From: Helicobacteraceae bacterium
GTDB lineage: Bacteria; Campylobacterota; Campylobacteria; Campylobacterales; Sulfurimonadaceae
Length of the DNA: 48,799 nucleotides
Direction: 5' to 3'
Assembly: GCA_027038835.1 (NCBI GenBank)
Contig: JALWGC010000004.1
Location: forward strand, 1 to 48,799
In this document: positions 18,690 to 26,400 of the stretch, piece by piece
Layout: each line of letters starts with the position of its first letter
Numbering within the stretch: the first letter of the stretch is position 1
Program-made: the position numbers and the translations under genes
The notes under the pieces: generated by a model
The model's database searches: none
Seen by the model: only the letters and a program-made list of their open reading frames with translations
Told to the model about the DNA's origin: nothing

Positions 18690-19187
18690 ATGGCAAAGGA
18701 GCATTCATTCGACATCAGCGCAAAGATAAACTTGCAACTACTGAAAAACGCACTCAACCTTGTCGAAAGAGAGGTCGCCAACCGCTACGACTTCAAAGGA
18801 ACTCCCTATGAGATCAACTACAGAGAAAAAGAAAAAGTCCTAACCCTCGTAGCCGCAAGCGATAACAAGCTTGACGCTTTGAAAGATATCCTCATAGCCA
18901 AACTGCTCAAACAGGGGCTTTCCTCGAAAGTCCTCGACGAACTCAAAGTCGAAGACGCAAGCGGAGGGACACGCAAAGCGACATTCAAGATAGTCGATTA
19001 TATCGAAGCCAAAGAAGCGAAAAAAATCGTCGCGGAAATAAAAAAGTTGAAGCTAAAAGTAACCGCGCAGATAGAAGGGGACTCCATCCGCGTCAAAGGG
19101 AAACAGATAGACGATTTACAAAAAGTCATACGCCATATCCGCTCCCAAGAGTGGGACGCTCCGCTTGTATATGAAAATATGAGGTAG
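18690..19187 (+). CDS. yajQ: YajQ family nucleotide-binding protein
   Basis: 165 residues: MAKEHSFDISAKINLQ, then EVANRYDFKGT, DNKLDALKDIL and the C-terminal IRVKGKQIDDLQKVI. UPF0234/YajQ proteins have two RNA-binding-like domains; in Xanthomonas a member binds cyclic-di-GMP, elsewhere the role is undefined. A clear CAGGAG ribosome binding site precedes the ATG. Confidence 0.93.
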   Translation: MAKEHSFDISAKINLQLLKNALNLVEREVANRYDFKGTPYEINYREKEKVLTLVAASDNKLDALKDILIAKLLKQGLSSKVLDELKVEDASGGTRKATFKIVDYIEAKEAKKIVAEIKKLKLKVTAQIEGDSIRVKGKQIDDLQKVIRHIRSQEWDAPLVYENMR

Positions 19188-19190
19188 TGA

Positions 19191-19805
19191 ATGAAAAAGA
19201 TGACCATAGAGGAAGCGGCGAAACATTTCGGTATCTCCAAAGAAGCTATCCACAACCGCATACGCAGAGGCACGCTTCAAGCCGTCGTCGAAGGTGCTAC
19301 GAAATTCGTTCTGCTCGATCCTTCGGCAAAAACAAGGCACCCATCCACACCAAAAAGTACCAACCCCTACGCCGACAAGCTCTATAGTGTTTTGGAAGAA
19401 CAGAACAAAGAGCTAAGAGAAAAAATCGAAAAGCTCGAAAACGAAACAAAAACGTTACGTCAAGAAAAAGAACGGCTTCTTATAGAGGAGCGAAAACGGA
19501 TAGAGCAGATATACAAAGAAAAAGACGAACAGCTAAAAAGCATCCTCTCAAGCATCTCTTCCCGTTTTCTTCTCGAAGCCAAGCCGGTAGAAGAGGAACA
19601 TTTCGAAGCGCAAATCGAAGAGACACCGACTCCAAATCCCGTCCCTTTGAAAAAATATCTCAAAAATTTCCAACCAAGCAAGAAAAAAAGGGAAAAACTA
19701 CTTCGAAAAATCACCAAGTTAACAAAAACCCAAGAGCGCTTCATCCTTAAAAAAGATAAAATCTATATCGACCCAAATCTTTACGATTATTCGGACCTTT
19801 TTTAA
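19191..19805 (+). CDS. Helix-turn-helix plus coiled-coil protein (possibly DUF3972)
   Basis: 204 residues. The first 45 residues form a MerR/excisionase-like helix-turn-helix (TIEEAAKHFGISKEAIHNRI followed by RRGTLQAVVEG). Residues about 65-125 are a long charged coiled coil, and the basic C-terminus (KKKREKLLRKITKL...YDYSDLF) is unlike known enzymes. Conserved proteins of this layout occur in Campylobacterota; function unknown, probably DNA binding. It starts 3 nt after yajQ and its stop overlaps the next gene (opposite strand) by 4 nt. The alternative start at 19200 would give MTIEEA. Confidence 0.7.
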   Translation: MKKMTIEEAAKHFGISKEAIHNRIRRGTLQAVVEGATKFVLLDPSAKTRHPSTPKSTNPYADKLYSVLEEQNKELREKIEKLENETKTLRQEKERLLIEERKRIEQIYKEKDEQLKSILSSISSRFLLEAKPVEEEHFEAQIEETPTPNPVPLKKYLKNFQPSKKKREKLLRKITKLTKTQERFILKKDKIYIDPNLYDYSDLF

Positions 19806-20257
19806 ATCCCCCTTGAGTTGAGCGCTTTGGTCAGTGTGTCGTTAAGCTCGGCTCTGTATTGTGGATTGTTCTTCGTAAGCGCTTTGTCGAGCTTGAGTAT
19901 CAAATCTTTGTTGGTGTTGCGATGGCGCACCAGATACATCATAATTTCGACGTACTTGTCGAAATCGGGGTGAGAGCGGATCCCCATTTTCGGAGTAATC
20001 GTCGCATAATGTTTCACCAATTGATCCACGGCCAACGCCAAATCTTCGCTTGAGGAGTTTTTATTCTTGATGATGGAGCGAATCTGCTCGAATGTCAATT
20101 TTTGCTCTTGCGGCTTGTCTGGTTTTGGTTTTTGGTGTTTCGTCTTTGGCGATTCCTTTTTCGAACCGAGTTTCATAGGGAGCAAAAACACCATGATCAA
20201 AATCGCCAAAATGACAACCAGTCCGACGACACTTTTAATAACTAATTCAATATCCAT
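19802..20257 (-). CDS. Conserved membrane-anchored protein of unknown function
   Basis: 151 residues: one N-terminal transmembrane helix (VVGLVVILAILIMVFLL) with a basic loop after it, a Pro/Lys-rich linker (PKTKHQKPKPDKPQ) and a helical soluble domain of about 95 residues (LTFEQIRSIIKN...LVKHYATITPKMG...YPVM absent). No enzyme motif is visible. The topology suggests a cytoplasmic domain held at the membrane. I do not recognise a function. Confidence 0.7.
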   Translation of the reverse strand: MDIELVIKSVVGLVVILAILIMVFLLPMKLGSKKESPKTKHQKPKPDKPQEQKLTFEQIRSIIKNKNSSSEDLALAVDQLVKHYATITPKMGIRSHPDFDKYVEIMMYLVRHRNTNKDLILKLDKALTKNNPQYRAELNDTLTKALNSRGI

Positions 20258-20360
20258 AACTTAACACCTAATACCAGCCCCGATTCTACTCGCAGCTCCT
20301 GCAGACTTTCGCCTTGTACCATGCTTTCATATCAACTTCCATTAGTATTTAGTCGGGTTT

Positions 20361-20384
20361 GGTATAATTTTCAATAACTATACC
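20361..20384. promoter_or_regulatory. Inverted repeat GGTATA...TATACC, possible operator or divergent promoter pair
   Basis: GGTATA at 20361-20366 and TATACC at 20379-20384 separated by 12 nt. Each arm is also part of a TATAAT-like -10 on one strand. It lies between the minus-strand membrane protein gene and tRNA-Ser. No nearby regulator is known to bind it. Confidence 0.35.
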
Positions 20385-20415
20385 ATATCTAAGCTAAAAG
20401 AAAACAAACTCAAGA

Positions 20416-20421
20416 TATAAT
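20416..20421 (+). promoter_or_regulatory. -10 box of the tRNA-Ser promoter
   Basis: TATAAT 18 nt ahead of the first base of the tRNA, preceded by AAGA and an AT-rich region. Confidence 0.6.
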
Positions 20422-20439
20422 TGCAATCTCAAAAGTTAC

Positions 20440-20527
20440 GGACAGGTGAGAGAGTGGTCGAATCTGCTCGCCTGGAACGCGAGTGTGCTTCACGGCACCG
20501 TGGGTTCGAATCCCACCCTGTCCACCA
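20440..20527 (+). tRNA. tRNA-Ser (anticodon GGA)
   Basis: Acceptor stem GGACAGG pairs with CCTGTCC. The anticodon arm CTCGC-CTGGAAC-GCGAG carries GGA (reads UCC/UCU serine codons). The long variable arm (TGTGCTTCACGGCACC) is typical of class II tRNA-Ser, and the T arm GTGGGTTCGAATCCCAC is perfect. CCA is encoded at 20525-20527. The discriminator base appears to be A (20524), whereas bacterial tRNA-Ser normally has G. The integrase gene follows 221 nt downstream, so this 3' end is the likely phage attachment site. Confidence 0.95.
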
Positions 20528-20588
20528 GAACCACCTCCCAACACTTGCTTTTCAATCATTTTTTTAACTTTTTAATACGCTTCAAAAC

Positions 20589-20605
20589 CCCTAAAATAGG
20601 GCTTT
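20589..20605 (+). terminator. Short hairpin after the tRNA
   Basis: CCCTA, loop AAA, TAGGG, then CTTTAT. Only five pairs and a poor T tract, so a weak candidate for the tRNA terminator. The segment 20528-20676 otherwise holds no gene I can support. Confidence 0.35.
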
Positions 20606-20676
20606 ATCCGACTTATTTGCCTACTAAACCGCACTAAATTACACTTTGTCATATTATTTGCAATCAATTATTTTTT

Positions 20677-20748
20677 GTAGTAGTATAGCAGTAGAAATAT
20701 GCAGTAGAAAACACTATTGCAGTAGATTGGCAATTTTAGGAGTAGAAA
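20677..20748 (+). repeat. Tandem GCAGTAGAAA-type repeats ahead of the integrase
   Basis: GCAGTAGAAA-like units at 20688-20697, 20701-20710, 20719-20728 (GCAGTAGATT) and 20739-20748 (GGAGTAGAAA), with a related TAGTAGTAT at 20678-20686. Starts are 13, 18 and 20 nt apart. The last copy also supplies the AGGAG ribosome binding site of the integrase. They resemble arm-type integrase sites or an operator. Confidence 0.6.
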
Positions 20749-21939
20749 ATGGCAAGAGTTGTTGTACCTCTTACGGATGCGAAAATCAAAAAAGCGAAAC
20801 CCAAAAATAAAGTATTTTATCTTCGAGACGGAGGTGGGCTAAATCTTCAAGTCAATCCAAGCGGAAGCAAAATTTGGATGATAGACTATGTAAACCCTAT
20901 CACGAAAAAAAGAAGCACTAAAACGATAGGGCATTATCCATATGTATCTCTAAAGGAAGCAAGAGAAGAGAGAGATGCTTTTAAGGCAAGCGCAAAAGAC
21001 AAGCGCACTTTTACAAAAGCAAAAAATAAAAACATAACCTTTGGAGAAGTGGCAAACCTATTTTTTGAAAAAATGGCTAAAGAGAAGTCGGAGCGATATA
21101 CAGTAACGGAAAAAGGCAGATACAATATGCACTTAAAAAGCATAGCGAAGCTGCCTATCGCAGAAGTAGATAAAAATGCAGTGCTCGACATAGCGAAGCT
21201 TATACAAGCAAAAGGAAACATAGAGCAAGGTCATAGAGTATTTGCACTGGCAAGACGCATACTCGACTTTGCAGTAGCGAACGACATCGTCGAGACAAAT
21301 GTTTTGTTTGGAGTGCAAACACGAGTAGTGCTGCAAACGCCAAGCAAGAAGAACAACTATGCTCACATTACAGACAAAAAAGAGTTTGCTCAACTGCTTC
21401 GAGACATAGACAACTACTATGGCTCTATTCTTGTTAAAATAGCTTTACAGATAGCCCCTTATGTGTTTGTTCGACCTGCCAACTTGCGTATGATGGAGTG
21501 GAGCGAGATAGACTTCGAGGAGCGCACTTGGACGATACCGGCAGAAAAGATGAAGATGGATAACGCCCACATAGTACCGCTTACGGATAGAGTGATAGAA
21601 CTGCTCAAACAAACGGAAGAGTTCAAGCAGAGTAAATACGTTTTTTACTCTCCAACTACTACCTTGAAGCCTTTGAGTGAAAATGCAGTCAACCAAGCGC
21701 TTCAAAGATTAGGTTACAAAGATAAAATGACCGGACACGGCTTTAGACATACCGCATCGACACTACTGCACGAAAACATACACATTCACGGCATACCAAG
21801 CGAAGTAATAGAGTTGCAGCTTGCACATACCGATAGAAACAGCATTAGAGCGGTTTACAACAAAGCAAAATTTCTTGACTTGAGATTTAAGCTTATGGAG
21901 TGGTGGAGTGATTATGTTGATGAGTTGCGAAAACCTTAA
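20749..21939 (+). CDS. int: Tyrosine integrase, P4 type
   Basis: 396 residues. The N-terminal arm-binding domain (DUF4102: LTDAKIKKAKPKNKVFYLRDGGGLNLQV read in two parts, then WMIDYVNP and GHYPYVSLKEAR) is followed by a core-binding domain and the catalytic domain. Catalytic residues: arginine in YVFVRPANLRMMEWSEIDF, HGFRHTAST (H-x-x-R), the histidine in LQLAHTDRNSIRAVYNKA and the tyrosine in the same segment. It would carry out integration and excision at the adjacent tRNA-Ser. The AGGAG site sits 6 nt before the ATG. Confidence 0.95.
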   Translation: MARVVVPLTDAKIKKAKPKNKVFYLRDGGGLNLQVNPSGSKIWMIDYVNPITKKRSTKTIGHYPYVSLKEAREERDAFKASAKDKRTFTKAKNKNITFGEVANLFFEKMAKEKSERYTVTEKGRYNMHLKSIAKLPIAEVDKNAVLDIAKLIQAKGNIEQGHRVFALARRILDFAVANDIVETNVLFGVQTRVVLQTPSKKNNYAHITDKKEFAQLLRDIDNYYGSILVKIALQIAPYVFVRPANLRMMEWSEIDFEERTWTIPAEKMKMDNAHIVPLTDRVIELLKQTEEFKQSKYVFYSPTTTLKPLSENAVNQALQRLGYKDKMTGHGFRHTASTLLHENIHIHGIPSEVIELQLAHTDRNSIRAVYNKAKFLDLRFKLMEWWSDYVDELRKP

Positions 21940-21950
21940 TGTGCTATAAT
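21940..21950 (+). promoter_or_regulatory. Promoter TGTGCTATAAT at the end of int
   Basis: The string TGTGCTATAAT overlaps the last bases after the int stop and ends 5 nt before the ATG of the next gene. The predicted transcription start is at or next to that ATG, so the mRNA may be leaderless. The same 11-mer occurs at 42704-42714 before the small RNA. Confidence 0.6.
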
Positions 21951-21955
21951 GTCGT

Positions 21956-22210
21956 ATGGGAAAAAAAGAGAAGTTGCAAAAAGAGATAGATAGATTAGAG
22001 AGATATGCTAAATTCTATCTTAATATCCTGTTAGCTCTTTTGACTGGATTGACGGGCATTGTTTACTCTATAATTGTAAAGCAAACAACAAATGTTGGTC
22101 TTGTTGCAATAGGAATAGCAGGTGTTGTAGTTGTCGTTTTTGTAGCAATAAGAATTAAAAAAATAGACAAAAACGAAAACGAACTTTTAAAACAGCTTGA
22201 AAAGGAATAA
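21956..22210 (+). CDS. Small two-helix membrane protein next to the integrase
   Basis: 84 residues: a charged N-terminal helix (KKEKLQKEIDRLERYAKF), two transmembrane segments (YLNILLALLTGLTGIVYSII and LVAIGIAGVVVVVFVAIRI) and a charged tail (KKIDKNENELLKQLEKE). There is no signal or enzymatic motif. The gene has its own promoter and is on the same strand as int, opposite to the lytic genes, so it is likely made in the lysogen. Possible roles are superinfection exclusion or a membrane effector; not recognised. Confidence 0.75.
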   Translation: MGKKEKLQKEIDRLERYAKFYLNILLALLTGLTGIVYSIIVKQTTNVGLVAIGIAGVVVVVFVAIRIKKIDKNENELLKQLEKE

Positions 22211-22212
22211 AA

Positions 22213-22308
22213 ATGAGTTCGCTTATAGGTTACGGATTTTTACTATTTGTCGCAGGCACTATACTTTACACACTTACATTCCCAGACTTACGCTCTAAAG
22301 AGCAATAG
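22213..22308 (+). CDS. 31-residue single-helix membrane peptide
   Basis: The frame reads MSSLIGYGFLLFVAGTILYT and ends FPDLRSKEQ: one hydrophobic helix and a short polar tail. An AAAAGGAATAAAA sequence gives a good ribosome binding site that overlaps the end of the gene before it, so the two are coupled. Its end overlaps the convergent endolysin gene by 21 nt; a small GCTCT-AA-AGAGC hairpin (22292-22303) lies in the overlap. Function unknown. Confidence 0.55.
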   Translation: MSSLIGYGFLLFVAGTILYTLTFPDLRSKEQ

Positions 22309-22698
22309 ATCGTCCCGCTCTCTTGTGTCTATATGCAGCCAGCTCACATCGAGTTCTATCCCTTTGATGTGAGGAAACTCGTGCTGATTGTCGATGATAT
22401 ATTGCCTAACCTCATCTACATTATATTGAGTGAAAATCATATCCACCGCTTTGCCGAGTGAGTGTTGAGAAGTTTCGCTGTAGTATTTGCTTTTTCTCGT
22501 TCTAAGCCCGCTCCAGTTTCTATCCCCGTTCCAATAGTAATTGTTTATAATGATAGAGCCTTTAGGAAACTTCCTTTTTATCGCATCTATCGTCTCGATA
22601 AGTTTTGAATCGAACATTCTCCATAGCACGTCCTCGTGCATCGTCTTGAAAAGCTCCATAGGAACAAGCTCGTATATTTTGAACTTTTCACTTTTCAT
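22288..22698 (-). CDS. Phage endolysin, M15-type D,D-/L,D-peptidase
   Basis: 136 residues. The zinc-binding pattern of M15 peptidases is visible: SQHSLGKAVDM (His and Asp ligands) and DVSWLHIDTR (second His). NNYYWNGDRNWSGLRT matches the substrate-side region of phage peptidases of this kind. It would cut peptide cross-links in host peptidoglycan at lysis. No signal peptide is present, so it needs the holin. Its ATG overlaps the holin stop (ATGA). Confidence 0.88.
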   Translation of the reverse strand: MKSEKFKIYELVPMELFKTMHEDVLWRMFDSKLIETIDAIKRKFPKGSIIINNYYWNGDRNWSGLRTRKSKYYSETSQHSLGKAVDMIFTQYNVDEVRQYIIDNQHEFPHIKGIELDVSWLHIDTRERDDLLLFRA

Positions 22699-23045
22699 TT
22701 TTTTATACCTTTTACGGTATTTATGACACCGCCTGTGAAGTAGAACGAAACTATCGCAAGCATTATCCAGCCCAAATCATACGCTTTTACCAGCCCAAGA
22801 AAACCGCTTGCAAGATTTGGAAACCAAACGAAAAAGACGACGCCAACCCAAAACGCGACGATAAAATTTATAGCGAATATAAGTGAGAGCAGTCTTTGCG
22901 CAAGCTTGAACGGCTCATAATGCTTTAGAAGCTCAAGCTTCATTTTCGCTTTTTCTTCGTCAGTGAAGAAGATTGCATCGCCTGTATCTATAACCGCATC
23001 CGCGAGTTTTTCAGGATTGAAGATTTTTCCTATCGTTTCAAACAT
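22695..23045 (-). CDS. Phage holin, 3TM family
   Basis: 116 residues. The N-terminus (FETIGKIFNPEKLADAVIDTGDAIFFTDEEKAK) and the three hydrophobic segments in the second half (LSLIFAINFIVAFWVGVVFF, LGWIMLAIVSFYFTGG) follow the 3TM holin family also seen in gene transfer agents. Holins form holes in the inner membrane and set the time of lysis. It lies directly before the endolysin gene. Confidence 0.85.
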   Translation of the reverse strand: MFETIGKIFNPEKLADAVIDTGDAIFFTDEEKAKMKLELLKHYEPFKLAQRLLSLIFAINFIVAFWVGVVFFVWFPNLASGFLGLVKAYDLGWIMLAIVSFYFTGGVINTVKGIKK

Positions 23046-23047
23046 TT

Positions 23048-23365
23048 TTACCCTCCAATCTTCAAAAGATGCAGCGAGTTAAGCATTTGAAACACAACTC
23101 CTGCACCTATGCCCATATAGAGCACTTTTTCAAGTCTTGCCAAACGTTTGTCGATACTGTTGTACTTCTCCATCTCTTTTTCATCGTGTTTCTCGAACGT
23201 ATCCCTATGCTGCTCCATTTTCGAACTTATTACGCCGAGCTTGTCGAAAATGTTGTTATCGACCATCTCCATTCTTGCTATCGAGTTTTTCATTTCGTAA
23301 AACTCGTCTTTTGCCTTTTCAAGCCCTGTGACTCTCACTTCAAGCAAAGCTATTCTTTCTTCCAT
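23048..23365 (-). CDS. XhlA-like coiled-coil membrane protein
   Basis: 105 residues: an 80-residue charged coiled coil (MEERIALLEVRVTGLEKAKD...RLARLEKVLYMG) and one C-terminal transmembrane helix (IGAGVVFQMLNSLHLL). Phage XhlA/hemolysin proteins have this layout and work with holins in lysis; the same gene group order supports that. First gene of the lysis cluster, with a copy of the 21-nt repeat element about 45 nt upstream. Confidence 0.65.
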   Translation of the reverse strand: MEERIALLEVRVTGLEKAKDEFYEMKNSIARMEMVDNNIFDKLGVISSKMEQHRDTFEKHDEKEMEKYNSIDKRLARLEKVLYMGIGAGVVFQMLNSLHLLKIGG

Positions 23366-23410
23366 CGTTTCACTCTTTTTTTTATAAAAATGCTATCGCA
23401 TATAGCAAAC

Positions 23411-23431
23411 CTTTAAAAGTCATTTTTGTCG
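23411..23431 (-). promoter_or_regulatory. 21-nt repeat element, copy C (lysis genes)
   Basis: On the minus strand CGACAAAAATGACTTTTAAA then G, upstream of the XhlA-like gene and overlapping the stop of the ejection protein gene. It matches copy A at 42626-42646 at 19 of 21 positions. Followed by GCTATATGCGATAGC (23388-23402), which holds a TATATG -10-like box. Confidence 0.5.
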
Positions 23432-26400
23432 CCTCTGCTCATTTTTGAGCGCTCTTTTGTTGTACGTTATCGTATTTATCCCAAGAAGCTTTGCGACGCT
23501 TTGTGGTATCGTCCTCGCTTCGGTAACGCTGTCGCTTTTTCTTCTTCTTTTACTTCTTGCGTTTGCATCAATCAAATCCCACACATTATAGGCTTCCTGC
23601 GGGAGAGGCACGAAGTTTGTGATGTAGTGCTTGGCGTAGTCGTATGCTTTGTCTCCTGTGCTTTTTTTCGCATAGGTTATCGGTCTGCCGTTGTAGAGTT
23701 TCTTCTGCATTGCAAGACTGACAAAGAGATTTTGAGGTACACCGCTTCCCAAGTCTCTTATGTAGTTTAGAGGCTGCATCATCTGTAGTTGCGGTATAAA
23801 GCGATCCACTTTCAGGGTTGTTACCTCATCCCCTTGTCTGCCTATAGGGAGGTATTTCCCTTTCATCCACTCCGGCATATCGGTATCGGCAAACGGCAAC
23901 TGCTCTGTTGGCGACATACCGCTCATAACATAGGAGAAAAAGCCGAGTGCGCCAAGCACCTGCGCCGTTCTAAACGCTCCCTCTTTTGTTTTCATAAGTT
24001 TGAGTATTTTTGGCACGGTGTAGTAGTTCCAAGCGATAAACGGACTTATCCCCGTATCCCTTGCAAGCTGCCACCCTCTTGGAAGCGGTTGCGTGTAGTC
24101 TGGCATTATGCTCTCGACTCCCGCTTTTGCCTCCTCTTTGCTCCAGCCGTTTTCTCTTAGTATTCTGTAGGCATTTACTCTGTTTATCGCATCTTCTGAC
24201 TGATAGAGTTTCGAGACGAAATCATCAGCTTTTCTAAGCACTCCATCGGCACCCTTGAAGCCTCGTACACTGTTTTGCATAATTTCATTGAGCCTGCTTT
24301 GGTTAAGCATCCCTAAGTTTTCCGCCTCAAGGACATATTTCAGTTCTTTTTGCATCTTCGCCAAATGCTGCAACTCCTCTTGGCTCGCTCTGCCTATCAT
24401 AGATTTTTTTGCAAGCATTTTGTATGTGCTAAGATTTTTTAATGTGTTTTCTATTCCAAAAAGCGCTTTTATTGCATCTGCAAAAGTTTCCCCTATACCT
24501 TTGTATCCTACTCCCGCCAACTGCATCAAAAAGAGGTTCGAAAGGAAGTTGTTCACGTGTGCCGGTGCGTTCCAAACAGTCTTGGACTTCTTCCATAGGG
24601 TTAGGTAGTCGTTGTACTTTTCAGCCAAAACGCTGCCGTTTTCCCCAAGCATTGCATCTATAAAGTGCTTGTTCATAGCGTCGATGTCGTCCGCTACGTC
24701 TTTGCGCACCCATTTACCGGCAAGCACGCCGTACTTCGCGTTGTTTGGCAGTTTTGTATAGCCTGCGTTCGCAAGCTCCGCGTGGCTCAAACCTTTTGCC
24801 AACTCTTCATTGACGACCGCTCCGTCTATGTGTTCTACATCCCGCAAAAATTTCGCGTGCTCTGCAAGGATGCCAAGCTTCATTATGGTTTCAGGTACGG
24901 TTATGGCAGCGTCTCGTATCTCCTCCATCTCGCTGCGCTCTTTGAAAGTATAGTCGCGCTTTACCTTGTACTTGCCGTTTGGCAGTTTCGTTATGCGCAC
25001 GCCGCCCTCACGCATAGGGCGCTTCAAAAGCTCCTCGTTTTGCGCCATAAACTCATCTATGCTCTTGTACCCGCTTGCATCCACGCCAAGAGGCTCTAAA
25101 AGCTCATTTAACCCCGCTACGTCTTTATTGCCAAGCTCTTTTACAGCTCCTCTCTCGTGCAGCTTCTCCAATGTCTTTCCGCCAAAGATGCCTCTGATGC
25201 CGTTCTCTTTCGTATAGTGCTTCTTGTAGAGTCGTTTAAGATAGTATTTGCCCCACTCATCGACCGCTTCCCTGCTCATTATGCCGGCTTCCACTATCTG
25301 GTCTGTCAGCTCGCTTACACTCTTTCGCATATTCTCGCCGACTGCGCGTATATTCTCCGGTACTTGGCTTGGAGGCACATCGCCTACTATGTACTTATGC
25401 AACAGCTCTCTGTCCGCTTGTGGCAACTGCTTCAAACTCTCGTGCAGATAGATAGCATCGTTTTCAAGTTTTGTCTTTACCGCATTTACCGCATCACGTC
25501 TATAGAGATACTTCCCGCTTAGTGTGTTGGTAAAGAGGCGTTTAAACTCTCCTTTTATCCCGTGCGATATGTCGCTCCACTCCTTGTTTATGCGTTCATA
25601 GGCTATGCGTTTGAGGTGGGCGGCGTACTCTTTTGGTTTTTCCGGAGCGCCTTTTGGTGCGTCGCCTGCGAACATACCGAGTTTGACACTTCCGTTGTTT
25701 TGTGGTATAGTTTCAGGAGTATTCCCGTTGTCCCAACCTTTTGTTGCGGATGTTTTGCCAGATTCGGCGACGCTATTTCCGGCGTTGCGGGAATACTTAA
25801 AATACATCAAATTTCCATCTGTAGATTTAATCATATTCTTTATTTGTCCTATACCTCTATCGAAAGATGTTATATACTTCAATTTTCCATCATCTCCCTT
25901 TGCGATACCAATATAATGAACAGCTCCGTTTTTGTCTTTAAACGGTTTGTAAAATTCAATTTGTTTTTTCATTGGGTTTTTTACTACAAACAAAGGGTCT
26001 TCAAGCAAGCTTTTGAAAGCACCTGTAAGCCACATTCTGTCTTGATAATGCGTGTTATCCATAAAATGCTCGTATGTTTGCTTGACATTCAACTTTACAT
26101 TACCTACTGGAGTTTCTACTTTAGTCCAGCCGTAAGTGCCAAAATCTTTTGCAAACTCATCAAAACTTTTTGGTCTTGGAAGTTGCTTTGCTTCCTTTAA
26201 AAGTTCATTCTCCAAAACCCTATCGCTTCGCTTGTTTAGATACTTCTCTTCAAGCTCTTTAGCGTGTAATGCTATACCGCTATTATCATACTGCACTATC
26301 GGCTCTTTGTACTCTCCCTCCTCTCTTGCAAGCGTTTGCGTCCAGTCTTCGCTCATTCGCTCCTGTGGTGTCATATCTTTTCTGTACTGCGTGGCTCTTG

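Noticed and set aside
25562-26200. 212-codon plus-strand frame inside the giant ejection protein gene
   Set aside because: It is the complement of a well-supported coding frame and has no start signal or motif.
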